A stretch of 64,000 nucleotides of DNA from Theristus sp. LFF4_11 (lineage: Eukaryota; Nematoda; Chromadorea; Monhysterida; Xyalidae), in contig JASANC010002498.1 in assembly GCA_030248135.1 (NCBI GenBank), positions 128,501-192,500 on the forward strand, read 5' to 3'. The position numbers and the translations under genes are program-made. Under the pieces are notes generated by a model. It worked only from the letters and a program-made list of their open reading frames with translations, searched no databases and was not told the DNA's origin. Within the stretch, counting starts at the first letter, position 1. Each line of letters opens with the position of its first letter. Of this stretch, positions 1 through 11,695 are shown in pieces.

Positions 1-450
1 AAAAAGAAAAGCAAAACAAATTAGTGTTTTTTTTTATCAATATGGCCATCTGAAGAAGAATGTTCATCATTATTGTTTTGCTGCGCTACCATGCCGCTAT
101 GCTTAGGGTTAGGAAACCACTGTTTGAACTGTTTTTGTTGTTGATTACTTTGTATTTTTTTCTGAATGAAATACCACGCAATGTTTCAACACACGCAACA
201 AAGCTGCATAAAGTTACATATGAGCGGCAAAAAAAGTTGCGAAGGCACACTGTTGGTTGCGTAAAATTGGGCATTACAGTACCTTCTTTCCTCGCACAAT
301 ACGGAGCTCGCAAAACAAGAATGAACGGGAAGCCAAAAATTGGGCATGCTTCAAAAAGTGCCGCATTATAAATGTCAGCGCAGTGAATAGTACAAAACTG
401 GAAAGTACGCATTATTCTTCCACCGTACCCCTACCGTAACCCTACCGTAC
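1..450. other. Left edge: no supported exon
   Basis: The 3' remainder of the vWA gene should lie here or beyond the edge. A TTTCCAG acceptor occurs on the minus strand near 400, but the frame behind it does not continue a vWA fold. I see AT-rich spacer only. Confidence 0.4.
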
Positions 451-460
451 CCCGACTTAC

Positions 461-1657
461 AATGGAGTTTCCATCGCTGACGTGCACTATGATCAGTCTA
501 GCCTCCGGGCGCTTGTTTGCAGCCACCTCCTGTTGAGCCAATTTCAGCGCTTCGACAACATGCGTTGAACCGCCAACGTTGCGAAGTGCTAATGTTTGAA
601 AAACAACATTAAAAAAGTGGGTTTGCTGCAGCCTGTCACTTGTTCGTCGCAGAATACAGAGAGCATGCACTTTGAAAATATTGAGGACGAACGCATCGGG
701 TTTCGTTGAGAAATCAAACACCCACTTTCGTGGCTATGTTTTTTGTAACTTATTGAAATTCAGCTTTATTTTTTACGTTCTAGCCATCATTTTCATTTTT
801 ACAGTTTGTTTTCAGCAACACTTTGGATTTCTGTACAGCCGGTAATAAGTGAACTGTTTTGTCTGCAGTTTTTGTAATTTCAGTACATTGTTAAAAAAAG
901 AGTGAACACATATTTTCACTACTTTGTTAATCAAAAATTTCACCATTGCAAAAAATGTATATGTGATTTTGTTGATCAAACTAACATTGCAGATAGTTCA
1001 ACAGTTCCCGCTGTGTTCGACGTTGCCCGAATGCTGATGCCAACGTTGCCGTTCGCGACCAGGTTATTATGGCGACTCTGAAAGTATGCTGATAAATTTT
1101 TTACAGGTTTTAATCAACTAACAAAATTTACCCGTGCCTACGGCCCGGATATAGCCCTGATGTTTATTGTTGAATGGGTTTGTGGAAGGTGGGATTTTTA
1201 AACGTAATGAATGCACCGCGTTCTTTACCGGGAACTATTTTCAGCATTGTATAAAAGTTATTGCATGAAAAAATAACAATGAAAAAGATGCACCTCACTA
1301 ATCCCTGCGAAAGCTCATCAGCGGGTATATCGCGTACGACCTGTTCCGCAAATGCCCGTTCTCGTTCCCATTCTTCCACAATGCTTCCCGATACGTCCAA
1401 AATGAGCAGTAAGTCAACTGGGCAATGCCCGCTCGCATGTGGGATTATTTGTCCGTCGATTACTAGCGGGTACAAAACGACCAGCTGAAATTGAACAAAT
1501 TAGTTTTTTTGTAAATTCTATGAGTTTTTTGCTGATTTTTTGAACTTTCCCTGTGTAAAATTGTTACTTAAACTTCATATTCAGAAATCAGGAAATTTTC
1601 AAATCATTAAATATTTTTTTTATAAATTTAGAGACTTACCACAAGTCCAAGCCACAT
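461..1657 (-). CDS. Secreted von Willebrand factor A domain protein, 5' part (partial)
   Basis: Four phase-compatible exons on the minus strand: 1657-1640, 1484-1294, 1077-986 and 588-461. The first is an 18-nt micro-exon (MWLGLV) ending in a GTAAGT donor. Joined to exon 2 it gives a hydrophobic signal peptide followed by CPVDLLLILDVSGSI, the MIDAS motif (DxSxS) of a vWA domain. Exon 3 supplies the RVAIITWS strand. Exon 4 supplies GGSTHVVEAL, with the conserved MIDAS Thr, and the LIIVHVSDGNS strand with the second MIDAS Asp. Junction phases agree throughout. The last donor (GTAAGT at 460) sends the gene off the left edge or into an exon not recognised at 1-450. vWA domains bind protein ligands through a metal ion; secreted vWA proteins are common in nematodes. 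No other domain is visible, so the precise role is unknown. Intron 3 holds a half copy of MITE-5. Confidence 0.8.
622..723 (+). mobile_element. MITE-5, half copy
   Basis: Carries the family's 5' half: CTGTCACTTGTTCGTCGCAG, then AATACAGAGAGCATGC, and further on GGGTTT...GAAATCAAAC. It lies in intron 3 of the vWA gene. The 3' half with the matching inverted repeat is absent. Confidence 0.55.
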
Positions 1658-2917
1658 GTTTGGGGCTAAAGGCGTTTTTCGGTTGTTTTGTTTTTGTGAT
1701 ACAAATATTTGAAGTATTTGTGTACCCACGGCAAACGCAAATGAATCAATCTAAAAACCGTTTTCAATGAACGAAGATAAAAAAGCTACACCAACATAGT
1801 AACACTGAAATTAGTTTTTGTGCCCTTCATATGTGCTTCATGCGTCAGAACATTTTCGAACAAATGCTAATCATATGTGTTGGAACGGCAAAAAGCTGTC
1901 AGGAATAATTACGATTACAGATCAGGTTGAAAACTTTTTTCCAAATGAATATTATAATTTGAAACTATTTTCTTTTACAAAAAACCACTAAGCAGTAATT
2001 CTCGCACCCATAAAAATGTCGCAAGTAATTTTATTCTCGTTTTCAAAACTGATTTCTTCACAGATCCGGGTCGGGTTAAACTCACACAACGCATACAGTC
2101 CGCCCCGTCAAGGTTACCGGGGACTGGTTTTCTCATGATATTTCAATATTTAACTGCTATAGACGCATCTTCGAATGTCTGAGCAGCCCGGTTGTCGATA
2201 TTTTGAAAAACCAACGCTAATTTCTCTCTCGTAATTGATAGCAAATTTGCGGAAACGAGTATTATCGTATTCTGTAGGCAAAGAAACATTTCAAACTTTT
2301 TTCTTTATTCGATTCGAATAACATGGAAATCGGACATGGAAAATCACAAGTTTTTTAATGAATAATAAGATGCATGCGGGGCGGTTTTATTTCGTTGCTT
2401 TTGAGGTTATTTTTGCATTGTTGTTGGTCGCATTGATTTGGAAAAAAGTATGTTTTTCTTGCGGAAAATTGGAGGCCGAATTTGAGAATGGATATTTGAA
2501 AGTTTGTTAAAAGTCGTTTTGTCCTACTGCAACTGTATGTGCTCTAAATTGCTTGAAATTCTGAAAAAAAGTTGCTGATACATTGGAATTACCACAGACT
2601 GACCACTGATATGATGAATTTTTCGCCTCTGATATTGGAAGATACGATTGACAGTATAAACAACCAGTGTGTGTATTGTTATTTGAAGATGTTTTGAAAC
2701 ATTACAATAGATAGATTAATGTGATATTTTCGATTGTTTTTCACAGCACAACAAAAGCAAGCCATCAAAACCAACTTGGAAAAACCAAATGTTTATACCT
2801 CACTTTTTGAATTTTTTTTCATCTCACAGAATTTGTACAAAAAAAACAAAAAAGCGTGGAAAAAGAAAGAACTCCAGAAAACTCAGTAAATTCGCAGGAA
2901 CGAATTTTAATCGTCAG
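1658..2917. other. AT-rich intergenic spacer
   Basis: Separates the 3' end of the C6/EGF membrane-protein gene from the vWA gene start; both read leftwards. On the minus strand a CTTTAG lies a few bases upstream of the vWA ATG, so a trans-splice or 5'UTR acceptor is possible. Otherwise I see no coding sequence and no recognisable repeat. Confidence 0.4.
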
Positions 2918-5900
2918 TCAATCACTTTGCACAACCACATTGACAATGCCCGTTTGTGAAACGTTATAACTGCTAGAACTCGACGACTGAATACCAACAC
3001 TCGAGTCTACATCACTGAGTGTACTCGAGTCCACTCGAACTTGAGCGCTATTATCAGTGATCGTATTACTGTCACCACTACGCTGTGAGAGTGGCGTGTC
3101 ATTCTCAGTGCCGCTAGGCTCCGCCTCCGGACGCCCGTCGGCTGGAACATTGTCTACTTCACGTTGATTAGTCGAAAGCTCAGCTACTTCACGCTCATTG
3201 CTTGGACGCTGAGCAACTGCAAGTTGATTGGTCGAAAGATCAGCTACTTCACGTTGATTGGTCGAAAGCTGCGCTACTTCACGCTCATTGGCTGCCGCGA
3301 CCGACAGTTCAGTGTTGGTCGTTGTCGTGCTGAGTTGACCGGCATTCAGATCAGTCATGGACGCATGGACAACGGTGTGGTTTTGAGCAGCGTTCCTGTC
3401 CGTCGATGCGACGTTGTTCAGTTTTATGGCGTCTTCGTAGCTCGGTAGCGGTGGCAGGTCGCCCAGCTCCAGCGGGCTAGCCATCGTCAGCGGGGTGTCC
3501 GCATTAATGCTGTTGTTGTTGTTGTTGCTGTTGCTGTGACCCCCAACCATTGTTTGGTGGTTCGGTTGGCCCCCGGCCCCCGTCTGCTGATTGGTCAGAG
3601 TGGTCGAGTAGCTCGGCGGCAGGTCGAACATGATTGGTCGCTGATTGGCTGAGGGCGCGTTGACACCGCCCACGGAGTGACCGGCTGAAATTGTGGGAGG
3701 GATTTTTTTCGGGGGTAATTTCCTCACCTGTTTCGGATGAAGGTCCTAGTTTGAAAAGATTGTACTCGGTATCTTCCGGTGATGTTGCACAGTCGCCAAC
3801 AAACACACCGGCACGCGCACGTATGCGTTCATTCATTCATTTTCATTCGCGAATCGTAACAGTAAAATTTTCTCTCGGAAACCCGATAAAACTGTTTTTT
3901 TTAAATGTTTGATAAAACTGCACATGAGTTGTTTTTGACTGTGCAACTTACAACCCGAGACGAGATTGTGTGATGTGTCTTCCGACCAGGACTTTACCCA
4001 AAAAACTACAGTCCATCTGTAATTTTATTATGTACAAGTACATCTAGCTGATTGGCTGGTGGTTGGTTGCACATACGCACACGTGATCCAAACATTATGT
4101 GCAGGGAGACTCCGCCTCCACCGCAGTGCCTGACACATAATGCCTGCATCGCACTGTACACATATGTGTAACTGAGCCAATCAGCTAGTTGTACATAATA
4201 TACAGGTCGACTGTACGGTACTGAAACCGGTTGTCCGCGGCAGCCAGCAAACCCGAAAAAGCTCAGCTACTCTTTTCTCGCGCGCACGCACTCACCGACG
4301 GCAGCTGACTGCTGATTGGTCAGTATCGTGGCGGCCGAGCCAGAAACGAGCGCCAGCTCGCGCGCGAGCATCTCGCGTCGCGCCTGGAGCAGTTCGGCGA
4401 AAAACGCCTGACTGCGCTGATTGGAGCTGTGCAGTCGACGCCGCAGCATGCAGTACATCGCCGCCAGCAGCGTCACGACCAGCAGCAGACTGACGACCGT
4501 GCCTGAATGCGCTCGTTCAAGGCAATTGGTGCGGTCTATTTCAAGATCATGTACAGTGATATTACCGTAAAGTCTTGCATATAAGTCCGTGTCACACGGC
4601 GGGAAACTAAAAAATTTAAATTTTTGACTTGGTCGAAATTCCACCCCGTTTATAAAAGGCCCGGAATTCCTAATCTTCGTTTTATAAGACCCCCTCCCAC
4701 ATATAAGGTTGTCACACAAAATTCCACTTTTTTCAGAAATTTTTGATTTTCAAATTTATATAAGGAGACCTTATATGCAAGACTTTACGGTATTTTTTTT
4801 CTTCAGGTTCTGCGACTCAGTGCGTTTACGGACATCAATGGGAAACTGTTATCGTTTCAGGAAGACCGGGAGGCACAAAAGTGTCACGCCCTAAGGAAAA
4901 ACCCCACCACAACCGAACCAGACCGTAGAACGTCAGCACACGGCGAAGTGTCTACCGTAACCTAATTTTGAATTCCGTGAAACATTTTCCTATCCCCGTG
5001 TGCAAACGCATTGAGTCCCGGAACCAAAATAAAACATAGTAGTTTGATGTTTATGTTGGCAATTCAAAATCACTTCAGTGACTCGAACCTATTCAGGGGG
5101 CTCGGATCACTTTTTGCCAATTGTATTCCCGCGTCTTACATGAAACTGTGTACCTATCTATGCGCGCATTGAATCTTGATTGACAACATGAAAACACACA
5201 AAACACCCACCAGTAAAGTCCTTCTTGAATGTGCCGCTCAGGTTTTCATCGGGCAAATGGGTATAGGTTTGGGTCAATCGATTCGCGCAATGTTTGCCCA
5301 AATACGGCGGGTGACAGTAGCAGCCCCGGCCGTCTGCGGACGGTGTGCCCCCGTTGAGGCAGATGATTTGGTCGCATGCGTCCCCTGAGTACTGCGGTTT
5401 GCAACTGCAACAGAAAAAAAACAAAAACAGAAATATTTTGTGTTTTTTTTGATATCGCCAGTTTTCACTGAACTGGAAAAACGTTTGTTGCCACTAGTTT
5501 CGGCCATTACAGTTGCCATACACTGAAATTGAACACACCTGCCAGAAGATATAATGTATGATAGCAACAGCAACGGTTTCTCAGTATACGGTGGATTACT
5601 GTATGTTTCGTGGTTTTTTCCTCTTGAGAATGGGTGAACGTCTTTAAACTCTGTCAATTAATCCATTTTTAAGCTTATAATGTTTCAGCTTGTGCATAGA
5701 AGAAAACGTTTTTTAAACTATACTTTGTATGCGTCGTGGCGTTCGTAACAATCAGCAGGCAAAAACCAAACAAAAAACTCGGAAGTAAATCGAAAGAAAT
5801 AAATCAATGAACACATCATTTTCTAGCGCTGTAATATAGTATTATTGTAGAAGACAGTGGTAGTAACACAGTAATGTTGCACAGTCATACACACACAAAC

Positions 5901-7467
5901 ACACAGGCAAAAACATGCGACATACATGTATGACAGCTGTGTGTGTGTGCTACAGTAGTTTGTAACCGCGTGTGCAACATTATTGCTGTGCGTTGTGCGG
6001 CGTCGTCAGACCAGGACTTGTCGTGTCCGAATTGACAAAAAAAACAAAATTATAAATAAAATGTTTCAAACTTTCAACAACAACGAAAAAAACCAAAAAA
6101 ACCAAAAAAACCAAAAAAAACCGCACATGCACTCGTCCAGCCGTGTGTGCTCGTTTCGCACGCGCTCGCCATTGTCGCAGTACCGCTCGCAAAGTTCACC
6201 GAAGTACGGCGACGGACAGGCGCAACGCAGCTCGATCTTGAACGCCCGGTAGCCGCCGTTCCGGCAGGCGGCCAGCTGGCGACAGTTGCGGTCCATCTCC
6301 GGCCGCGGGCACTTACAGCGGATGCCTGCGTGTGCGCGCGCGAGAATCGGATTGTTTTGGATTGGTGTGATGGCAAAAAAACATTCGTGATTTGACACGG
6401 GGAGAAAGTCGGATGGTTTTTTTTGTGGAGAAGCTGATTTTGATTGGCGTGATGGCAGAAAACACGTGATTTGACACGGGAGAAAGTCTGATGTTTGTCG
6501 TGGAGAATCTGATTTTGATTAGCGTGATGGCAGAAAACTCGATCTAACTAGAGAAAGTCGTATGTTTGTCCTGGAGAATCTGATTTTGATTGGCGTGATG
6601 TAAAAACACGTGAATTGACACATGAGAAAGTCTGATGTTTATCGTGGGATTACTGGCGTGACTAATGGTTGAGTCGGTCATGGTAGATACAGTAATTAAT
6701 TGATTTTTAGTGTTAGAAGAATTCTCATGTGGCGTGTGAACACTTGATTTGGAGTAGATCTGGTTTGCCATGAGAAAATCTGAGTTGACGTGAGCAATTT
6801 GGTTTTCCCTGAGAAAAAAACTGTGCATGTTTGACTGACTGACTGACTGACTAGTGATACTGACCAGTGTGAAAAAACCATGAAAATAAACGGTGTCAAA
6901 AAAACCATAGCAGAGAAACAGAACCGTGTTAAAACACCAATAAGCCCAGTAGAATATGCAACACGACAAAAAAGAAAACCGCTTGTGAAACACAATAAAG
7001 GCCCGTTTATACCTGACGTATGCAGAGACGTACGTCAGGTAGAAACGGTAGTATGCAATAACACGAGACCTAAAGTGACGTGCCGTGCCGTATAAGCACA
7101 CGTCGGGTATAAACGAGCCTTAAATAATCACCGGTACAAAATACCAAAAAGAACGCACCACTGGCGAGCTCTCGCGTCTGCTCGCTCATCTTGAACGTGT
7201 AATAGCCGGTGAACCGGTGGCAGGTCACGTTACCGTAGCTCGCGCCTGGTCCCGCGTTCATGGAGGTGAAATTCAGGACGTACGGCGCGATTTCCATTGC
7301 CGTCTCCGGTGTGCCGTCCGCGCAGCACGTGATCGAGTACGAACGACGCCGTATGGTGCTGAGTGTTTGTAGGCGCGGTGAAACACGATGCTGCTGGGTG
7401 GAGGGCGACGTTGACTGTGCGTTGTTGTTGTTGTTCATGTTCGTTTGGACGTCGCCGCAGTGAATGT
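2918..7467 (-). CDS. Single-pass membrane protein: C6-like, EGF-like x3, TM, PPxY-containing tail (N-terminus missing)
   Basis: Five exons join in phase on the minus strand: 7467-7159, 6325-6127, 5404-5211, 4502-4296 and 3684-2918 (stop TGA at 2920-2918), about 557 codons. The order is: an Asn-rich stretch; a Cys-containing module (YSITCCADGT ... NVTCHRFTGYYTF ... GIRC) resembling the nematode C6 domain; three EGF-like modules (for example ACPSPYFGELC, DECICKPQYSGDAC, CYCHPPYLGKHC); a transmembrane helix (TVVSLLLVVTLLAAMYCML); a basic stop-transfer RRRLHS; then a Ser/Gln/Asn-rich cytoplasmic tail with DLPPSYST (a PPxY WW-domain ligand), LPPLPSYEDA and a Glu/Val repeat (NEREVAQLSTNQ-like, about four copies). 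The second and third EGF modules are completed only by splicing, which supports the joins. The protein is likely a cell-surface receptor or adhesion protein. The first exon starts in mid-codon, so upstream exons and the signal peptide remain unfound. Confidence 0.78.
4565..4790 (+). mobile_element. MITE-2 copy (TA target)
   Basis: CCGTAAAGTCTTGCATATAA at one end and its inverted form (TTGCAAGACTTTACGG-type) at the other, flanked by TA on both sides. It lies in the intron between the TM exon and the third EGF exon of the membrane-protein gene. It is 226 bp, with an internal deletion relative to the ~262-bp copies. Confidence 0.8.
4848..4985 (+). repeat. Repeat R9, copy 1
   Basis: Closely matches 46850-46983: CGTTTCAGGAAGACCG, AGGCACAAAAGTGTCACG, CCTAAGGAAAA, CCGAACCA and GTGCAAACGCA in the same order. 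It is intronic here. I cannot tell its class. Confidence 0.5.
5001..5175 (+). repeat. Repeat R4 (GACTCAATGCG-ended), copy 1
   Basis: Shares with copies at 25692, 27612, 35044 and 37359 the core GTGACTCG...GGGGCTCGGATCACTTTTTGCCAATT and the end CTATGCGCGCATTGA. It is intronic in the membrane-protein gene. Confidence 0.5.
5875..6021 (+). repeat. Repeat R6 (CAGACCAGGACTT end), diverged copy
   Basis: A CA/TG-rich 5' part is followed by ...TGTGCAACATTATTGCTGTGC and TCAGACCAGGACTTG. Other copies lie near 7745, 23350 and 29716, and inverted near 13394. Class unknown. Confidence 0.4.
6361..6651 (+). repeat. Intronic tandem repeat, ~71-82 bp unit, about four copies
   Basis: Successive units begin GATTGGCGTGATGGCAGAAA, run through GAGAAAGTCTGATGTTTGTC and end GGAGAATCTGATTTT. 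The units differ by small indels. It lies in the first visible intron of the membrane-protein gene. Confidence 0.7.
6998..7121. mobile_element. Short MITE with 22-bp TIRs
   Basis: The left end AAGGCCCGTTTATACCTGAC and the right end, whose reverse complement is AAGGCTCGTTTATACCCGAC, match at nearly every position, enclosing about 80 bp. It is the only copy seen here. Intronic. Superfamily uncertain. Confidence 0.65.
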
Positions 7468-9505
7468 CTGCAAAGTGGCAAGAGTTTTTTTTTTGTCGGG
7501 GAAATAAGACTGGAAGTGAGACACCTCGGTTATGATTTTCAATATTTTAAGGTATTGTTTTGTTGGTTGTCGTAATTAAGCAGACTTATGACCAAATACT
7601 TTGTATTTTGGGTTTTATAACCTGATTTATATGATCATTTTGAAACATTAGCACCATAGTTACAGAATAACTTTCAGGCGATATACCAAAAGATCGTCTA
7701 TTTTTTCAACATCGTATTTCATTCATTCTCTGAACGCACCGGTTTATAACACATGCACCGTCACACACCAACGCACTGGCACGCATCCAGGCGCGCTGCT
7801 GTGATATGCCGTATGTGTGCCTGTGTGTTTGTTTGCGACTGTGCACAGTGTGCTAACAGAGGATACTGTATCTTCAGACCAGGACTTTGGACTGCTGACG
7901 TTGAAAACAAAAAAAAACTTACAGTGTGTGAATTCACATGTGATAACCAGACCCAGCCAAAAGCGGAGATGCATCGTAATGAGCCAAAATCTGTTTTGTT
8001 CACGCATTTTTGGCCTGAAATTTCCAGAAATGTTCCGTTTACTTTGAAGCAAAGAAGCATACTGAAATAGTTTCTTTTTCGAAATTTGAAATTTTCAACT
8101 GCCCTAATAAATTGCGCATTTGTTTCGGAATAGGAAACACATGGCGGCAAAGAAAACTTGTCTTTAGAAGAAACCGCAATGATGAAAAAACGTGATGTTT
8201 TATGTAGTTAGTTTTACTGAAATCATGAGCTGCAAGTAAAAAGTGCGACTGAATAACAGCTGGATAAGAAAAAACTAGATTACAAAACACAAAGCAGTTT
8301 TTTAGCTCACCGCGCGTTTTTAACCGATTTTTTAATTTAAATTAGAATAATTAAATTTGCATAACATTTGAAACTTTACAATTAGTAACGACTAGAAAGC
8401 GGAATTAATGAAACAGAAGGAAAAACCAAAAAAGAATAAAAAATTTAAACTTTTTGCCAAAAAAAACAAACAAAGCAACGGAAAAATGCGTTTTCAATCG
8501 AAAGAATGCTACCGCAAAAAAACTGCTCTGAAAACCTCCCAGTTGGTAAAATTTTCTTTTTTTTCTATTGAACGAATTGAAAAACATATGTTTCATAAAA
8601 AATGTATTGACACACCACTTGGAAAAAATATCCACAACCGAATAATCTAAAAATATACACAACTCAGCATAAAAATGGTCAAAAGACCAGTTTTTTACTA
8701 CGCTGGTTGCTGATGTTGAATTGCATATTTTTGAATATGAAACTGAATTCAATAATAACAAATATAATGTCAAGTTCATTTATTTTTCGGTGTTTCACAT
8801 GCGCGCGCGTTGTGAAGTGTGTCTGATACTTGTGTGTGTAAAATCAGCTATTTATTGATTGCAAGATTTTTGGAACATTGAAAATGAAAGTGTGGAATTT
8901 ATAAGTGAAAAGATTGTTGTGGACCATGTTGAGGTGGAAAACTTGAACTCCTGGCTTCCTGATTGCCCTTTCTATCTAGATAGCATTTAGATTCCAAGCA
9001 CGGGATTGTGTAAAAGACGCAGTTTTTTATCAGGGAAATTTGCATTGCCAAAGTATCAATATCATAGGAATTGCTGGAGCATGCACTGTTTTTGTTTTCA
9101 TTAAATTGGTTTTCGCAAGTATATCTCTTTTGAAATTAATATCTGTTCAGAAAACTATCGAAACTGAAGTTCCGACCGAAGAAAAAAGAACGAAACGCAA
9201 AAGCCAGAGAGAACAAAACCAATATATAACGTTTTGTTTGCATTTTGCACAAACCAAACCCATGGCCGATATGCAAACTGAATAGTTGCGGCATTGTATG
9301 TGTACGTCTGTGTTCACTGTATTGCGGGTTATTATTCAAAAAGCTTTATACAAAATGTAGAAATGAATTTTCTTTATGCTTTCGCAATGTGTCTGTGTAT
9401 GTGTGTGTGTTTTTAGCAGCGTTAATAAATTTCTACTGCAACAACAACAGCAACGTGGTGCGCTGTGCTCGCAAAATGCAAACAGCACGTCTGTAACGAA
9501 CTGTA
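7468..9505. other. AT-rich spacer upstream of the membrane-protein exons
   Basis: The missing N-terminal exons of the minus-strand membrane protein should lie here or farther right, but no reading frame with a signal peptide or domain was recognised. It holds an R6 copy (7745-7893) and a short TG run near 9390-9410. Confidence 0.35.
7745..7893 (+). repeat. Repeat R6, clearest copy
   Basis: CTGTGTGTTTGTTTGCGACT is followed by the tail TTCAGACCAGGACTTTGG. It shares order and spacing with 29716-29822. Confidence 0.5.
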
Positions 9506-9798
9506 TCATGCGGATGCGCGAGCGAGCGCCAGCGAGCGGACAGCGCATCACGCATAATATGAGCCGTTATCCCCTCGCGCGCTTTTTTCAAATTTGCTCG
9601 CTGCGTCCAGCGAGCATAGTATAAGCCACAAACTTGGTTCCGTGCACACGAAACGAACACCCAAAGTTGTGCTTGGAGCCGCGAAAAAATTTTTTCCCGA
9701 CTACTTTTCATACGCTGTAGACATGAAAAACCTATTCTGAAAACAGTGTTACTTCTTTCCCTTTGTCCTTTTTTTTTTTCAGGTATGTAATCAACATG

Positions 9799-10145
9799 TG
9801 TTCGCCCTTTCAATTTTTGCCTGCGACACTTTCACATTCGAACAAAAATGTTCCCTGGGGTAATTCCATCCGGAGATTTTGAAAATTGGGTTAATTTTTT
9901 ACCCAGACCTTGTTTTTGGGTAAAAATTGGGCATTTTTAAAAGTTCGGAGGGTTTTCACCTGGTTTTAAGTGTTCGCCCTTTCAATTTTTAGCTGGGACA
10001 CTTTCACAGTTGAACAAAAATTTTTCCTAGGGTAATTTCATCCGTATTTTTTGAAAATTTAGTTTATTTTTTTGGCCGGGCATTTTTTTGAGTCAAAATT
10101 GTGCATTTTTGAAAGTTCATAGCATTTTGACTGAGTATCAGTTTT
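9799..10145 (+). repeat. 172-bp tandem repeat of E1 (two units)
   Basis: The phrase TGTTCGCCCTTTCAATTTTT recurs at 9799 and 9971, followed in each unit by a CCTGGGGTAATTCCATCC-like phrase and a T-rich tract. Confidence 0.8.
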
Positions 10146-10179
10146 TCACTCTTACAAATTTTGTCTGAGCAGCGAAAAA

Positions 10180-11695
10180 TAATAGGAAAAGGTCTAGTCC
10201 GCAATAATTCAATGCGCTGATCACGGATTTTGGGTTAGTTTTCTTACGTGAGCAACTCTAGATGCTGAATCGTGACGATTTCCGGCGAAACGGCCGTGGA
10301 AATCGGCGAAATCGGTCCAGAAATGAAAAACAAGAAAACTATGTTTTCCAGTGCAATTCAATGCGCTGATCACGGATTTTGGGTTAGTTTTCTTATGTGA
10401 GCAACTCTAGATACCGAATCGTGACGATTTCGGGCGAATCGGCCGTCGAAATTGGCGAAATCGGTCCAAAAACGAAAAACAAGAGAAGGGTGTTTTCCAG
10501 GGTAATTCAATGCGCTGATCACGGATTTTGGGTTAGTTTTCTTACGTGAGCAACTCTAGATACTGAATCGTGACGATTTCGGGCGAATCGGCCGTCGAAA
10601 TTGGCGAAATCGGTCCAGAAACGAAAAACAAGAAAAGGGTGTTTTCCATGGTAATTCAATGCGCTGATCACGGATTTTGGGTTAGTTTTTTATGTAAGCA
10701 ACTCTAGATGCTGAATCGTGACGATGTCGGGCGAATCGGCCGTGGAAATCGGCGAAATCGGTCCAGAAACGAAAAACAAGAAAACGGTGTTTTCCAGGGT
10801 AATTCAATGCGCTGATCACGGATATTGGGTTAGTTTTCTTAGTGAGCAACTCTAGATGCTGAATCGTGACGATTTCGGGCGAATCGGCCGTGGAAATTGG
10901 CGAAATCGGTCCAGAAACGAAAAACAAGAAAAGGGTGTTTTCCATGGTAATTCAATGCGCTGATCACGGATATTGGGTTAGTTTTCTTACGTGAGCAACT
11001 CTAGATGATGAATCGTGACGATTTCGGGCGAATCGATCGTGGAAATTGGCGAAATCGGTCCGGAAACGAAAAACAAGAAAAAGATGTTTTCCAGGGTAAT
11101 TCAATGCGGCGATCACGGATTTTGATTAGTTTTCTTACGTGAGCTACTCTAGAGGCTGAATCGTGACGATTTCGGGCGAATCGGCCGTGGAAATTGGCGA
11201 AATCGGTTCAGAAACGAAAAATAAGAAAAGGGTGTTTTCCAGGGTAATTCAATGCGCTGATCACGGATTTTGTGTTAGTTTTTTCATGTGAGCAACTCTA
11301 GATACCGAATCGTGACGATTTCGGGCGAATCGGCCGTGGACTTTAGCGAAATCGGTCCAGAAATGAAAAACAAGAAAACGGCGTTTTCCATGGTAATTCA
11401 ATGCACTGATTACGGATTTTGGGTTAGTTTTTCAATGTGAGCAACTCTAGATACTGAATCGTGACGATTTCGGGCGAATCGGCCGTGGAAATTGGCGAAA
11501 TCGGTCCAGAAATGAAAAACAAAAAAACGGTGTTTTCCATGGTAATTAAATGCACTGATCACGGATTTTGTGTTAGTTTTTTCATGTGAGCAACTCTAGA
11601 TACAGAATCGTGACGATTTCCGGCGAAACGGCCGTAGAAATAGCATAGACGAAATTGGCCTAAAAAACGAAAAATTAAAAACCTGAGTTGTCCGG
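10180..11695 (+). repeat. 149-bp satellite array of E1 (ten units)
   Basis: CAATGCGCTGATCACGGATT recurs at 10210, 10359, 10508, 10657, 10805, 10953, 11102, 11250, 11399 and 11548 (148-149 bp apart). Each unit contains the palindrome AATCGT-G-ACGATT followed by TCGGGCGAATCGGCCGTGG. Confidence 0.92.

Noticed and set aside
86..412. Minus-strand frame as the next vWA exon
   Set aside because: There is an acceptor, but the translation does not continue the vWA fold and no good donor follows.
9433..9813. Long minus-strand frame over the E1 5' module (similar at 50868-51338 and 16660-16944)
   Set aside because: It recurs in repeat copies with changed frames and stops; no transposase or other motif is present.
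10180..11695. CRISPR-like array
   Set aside because: The 149-bp units are contiguous and repeat over their whole length, with no unique spacers, in a eukaryotic context.
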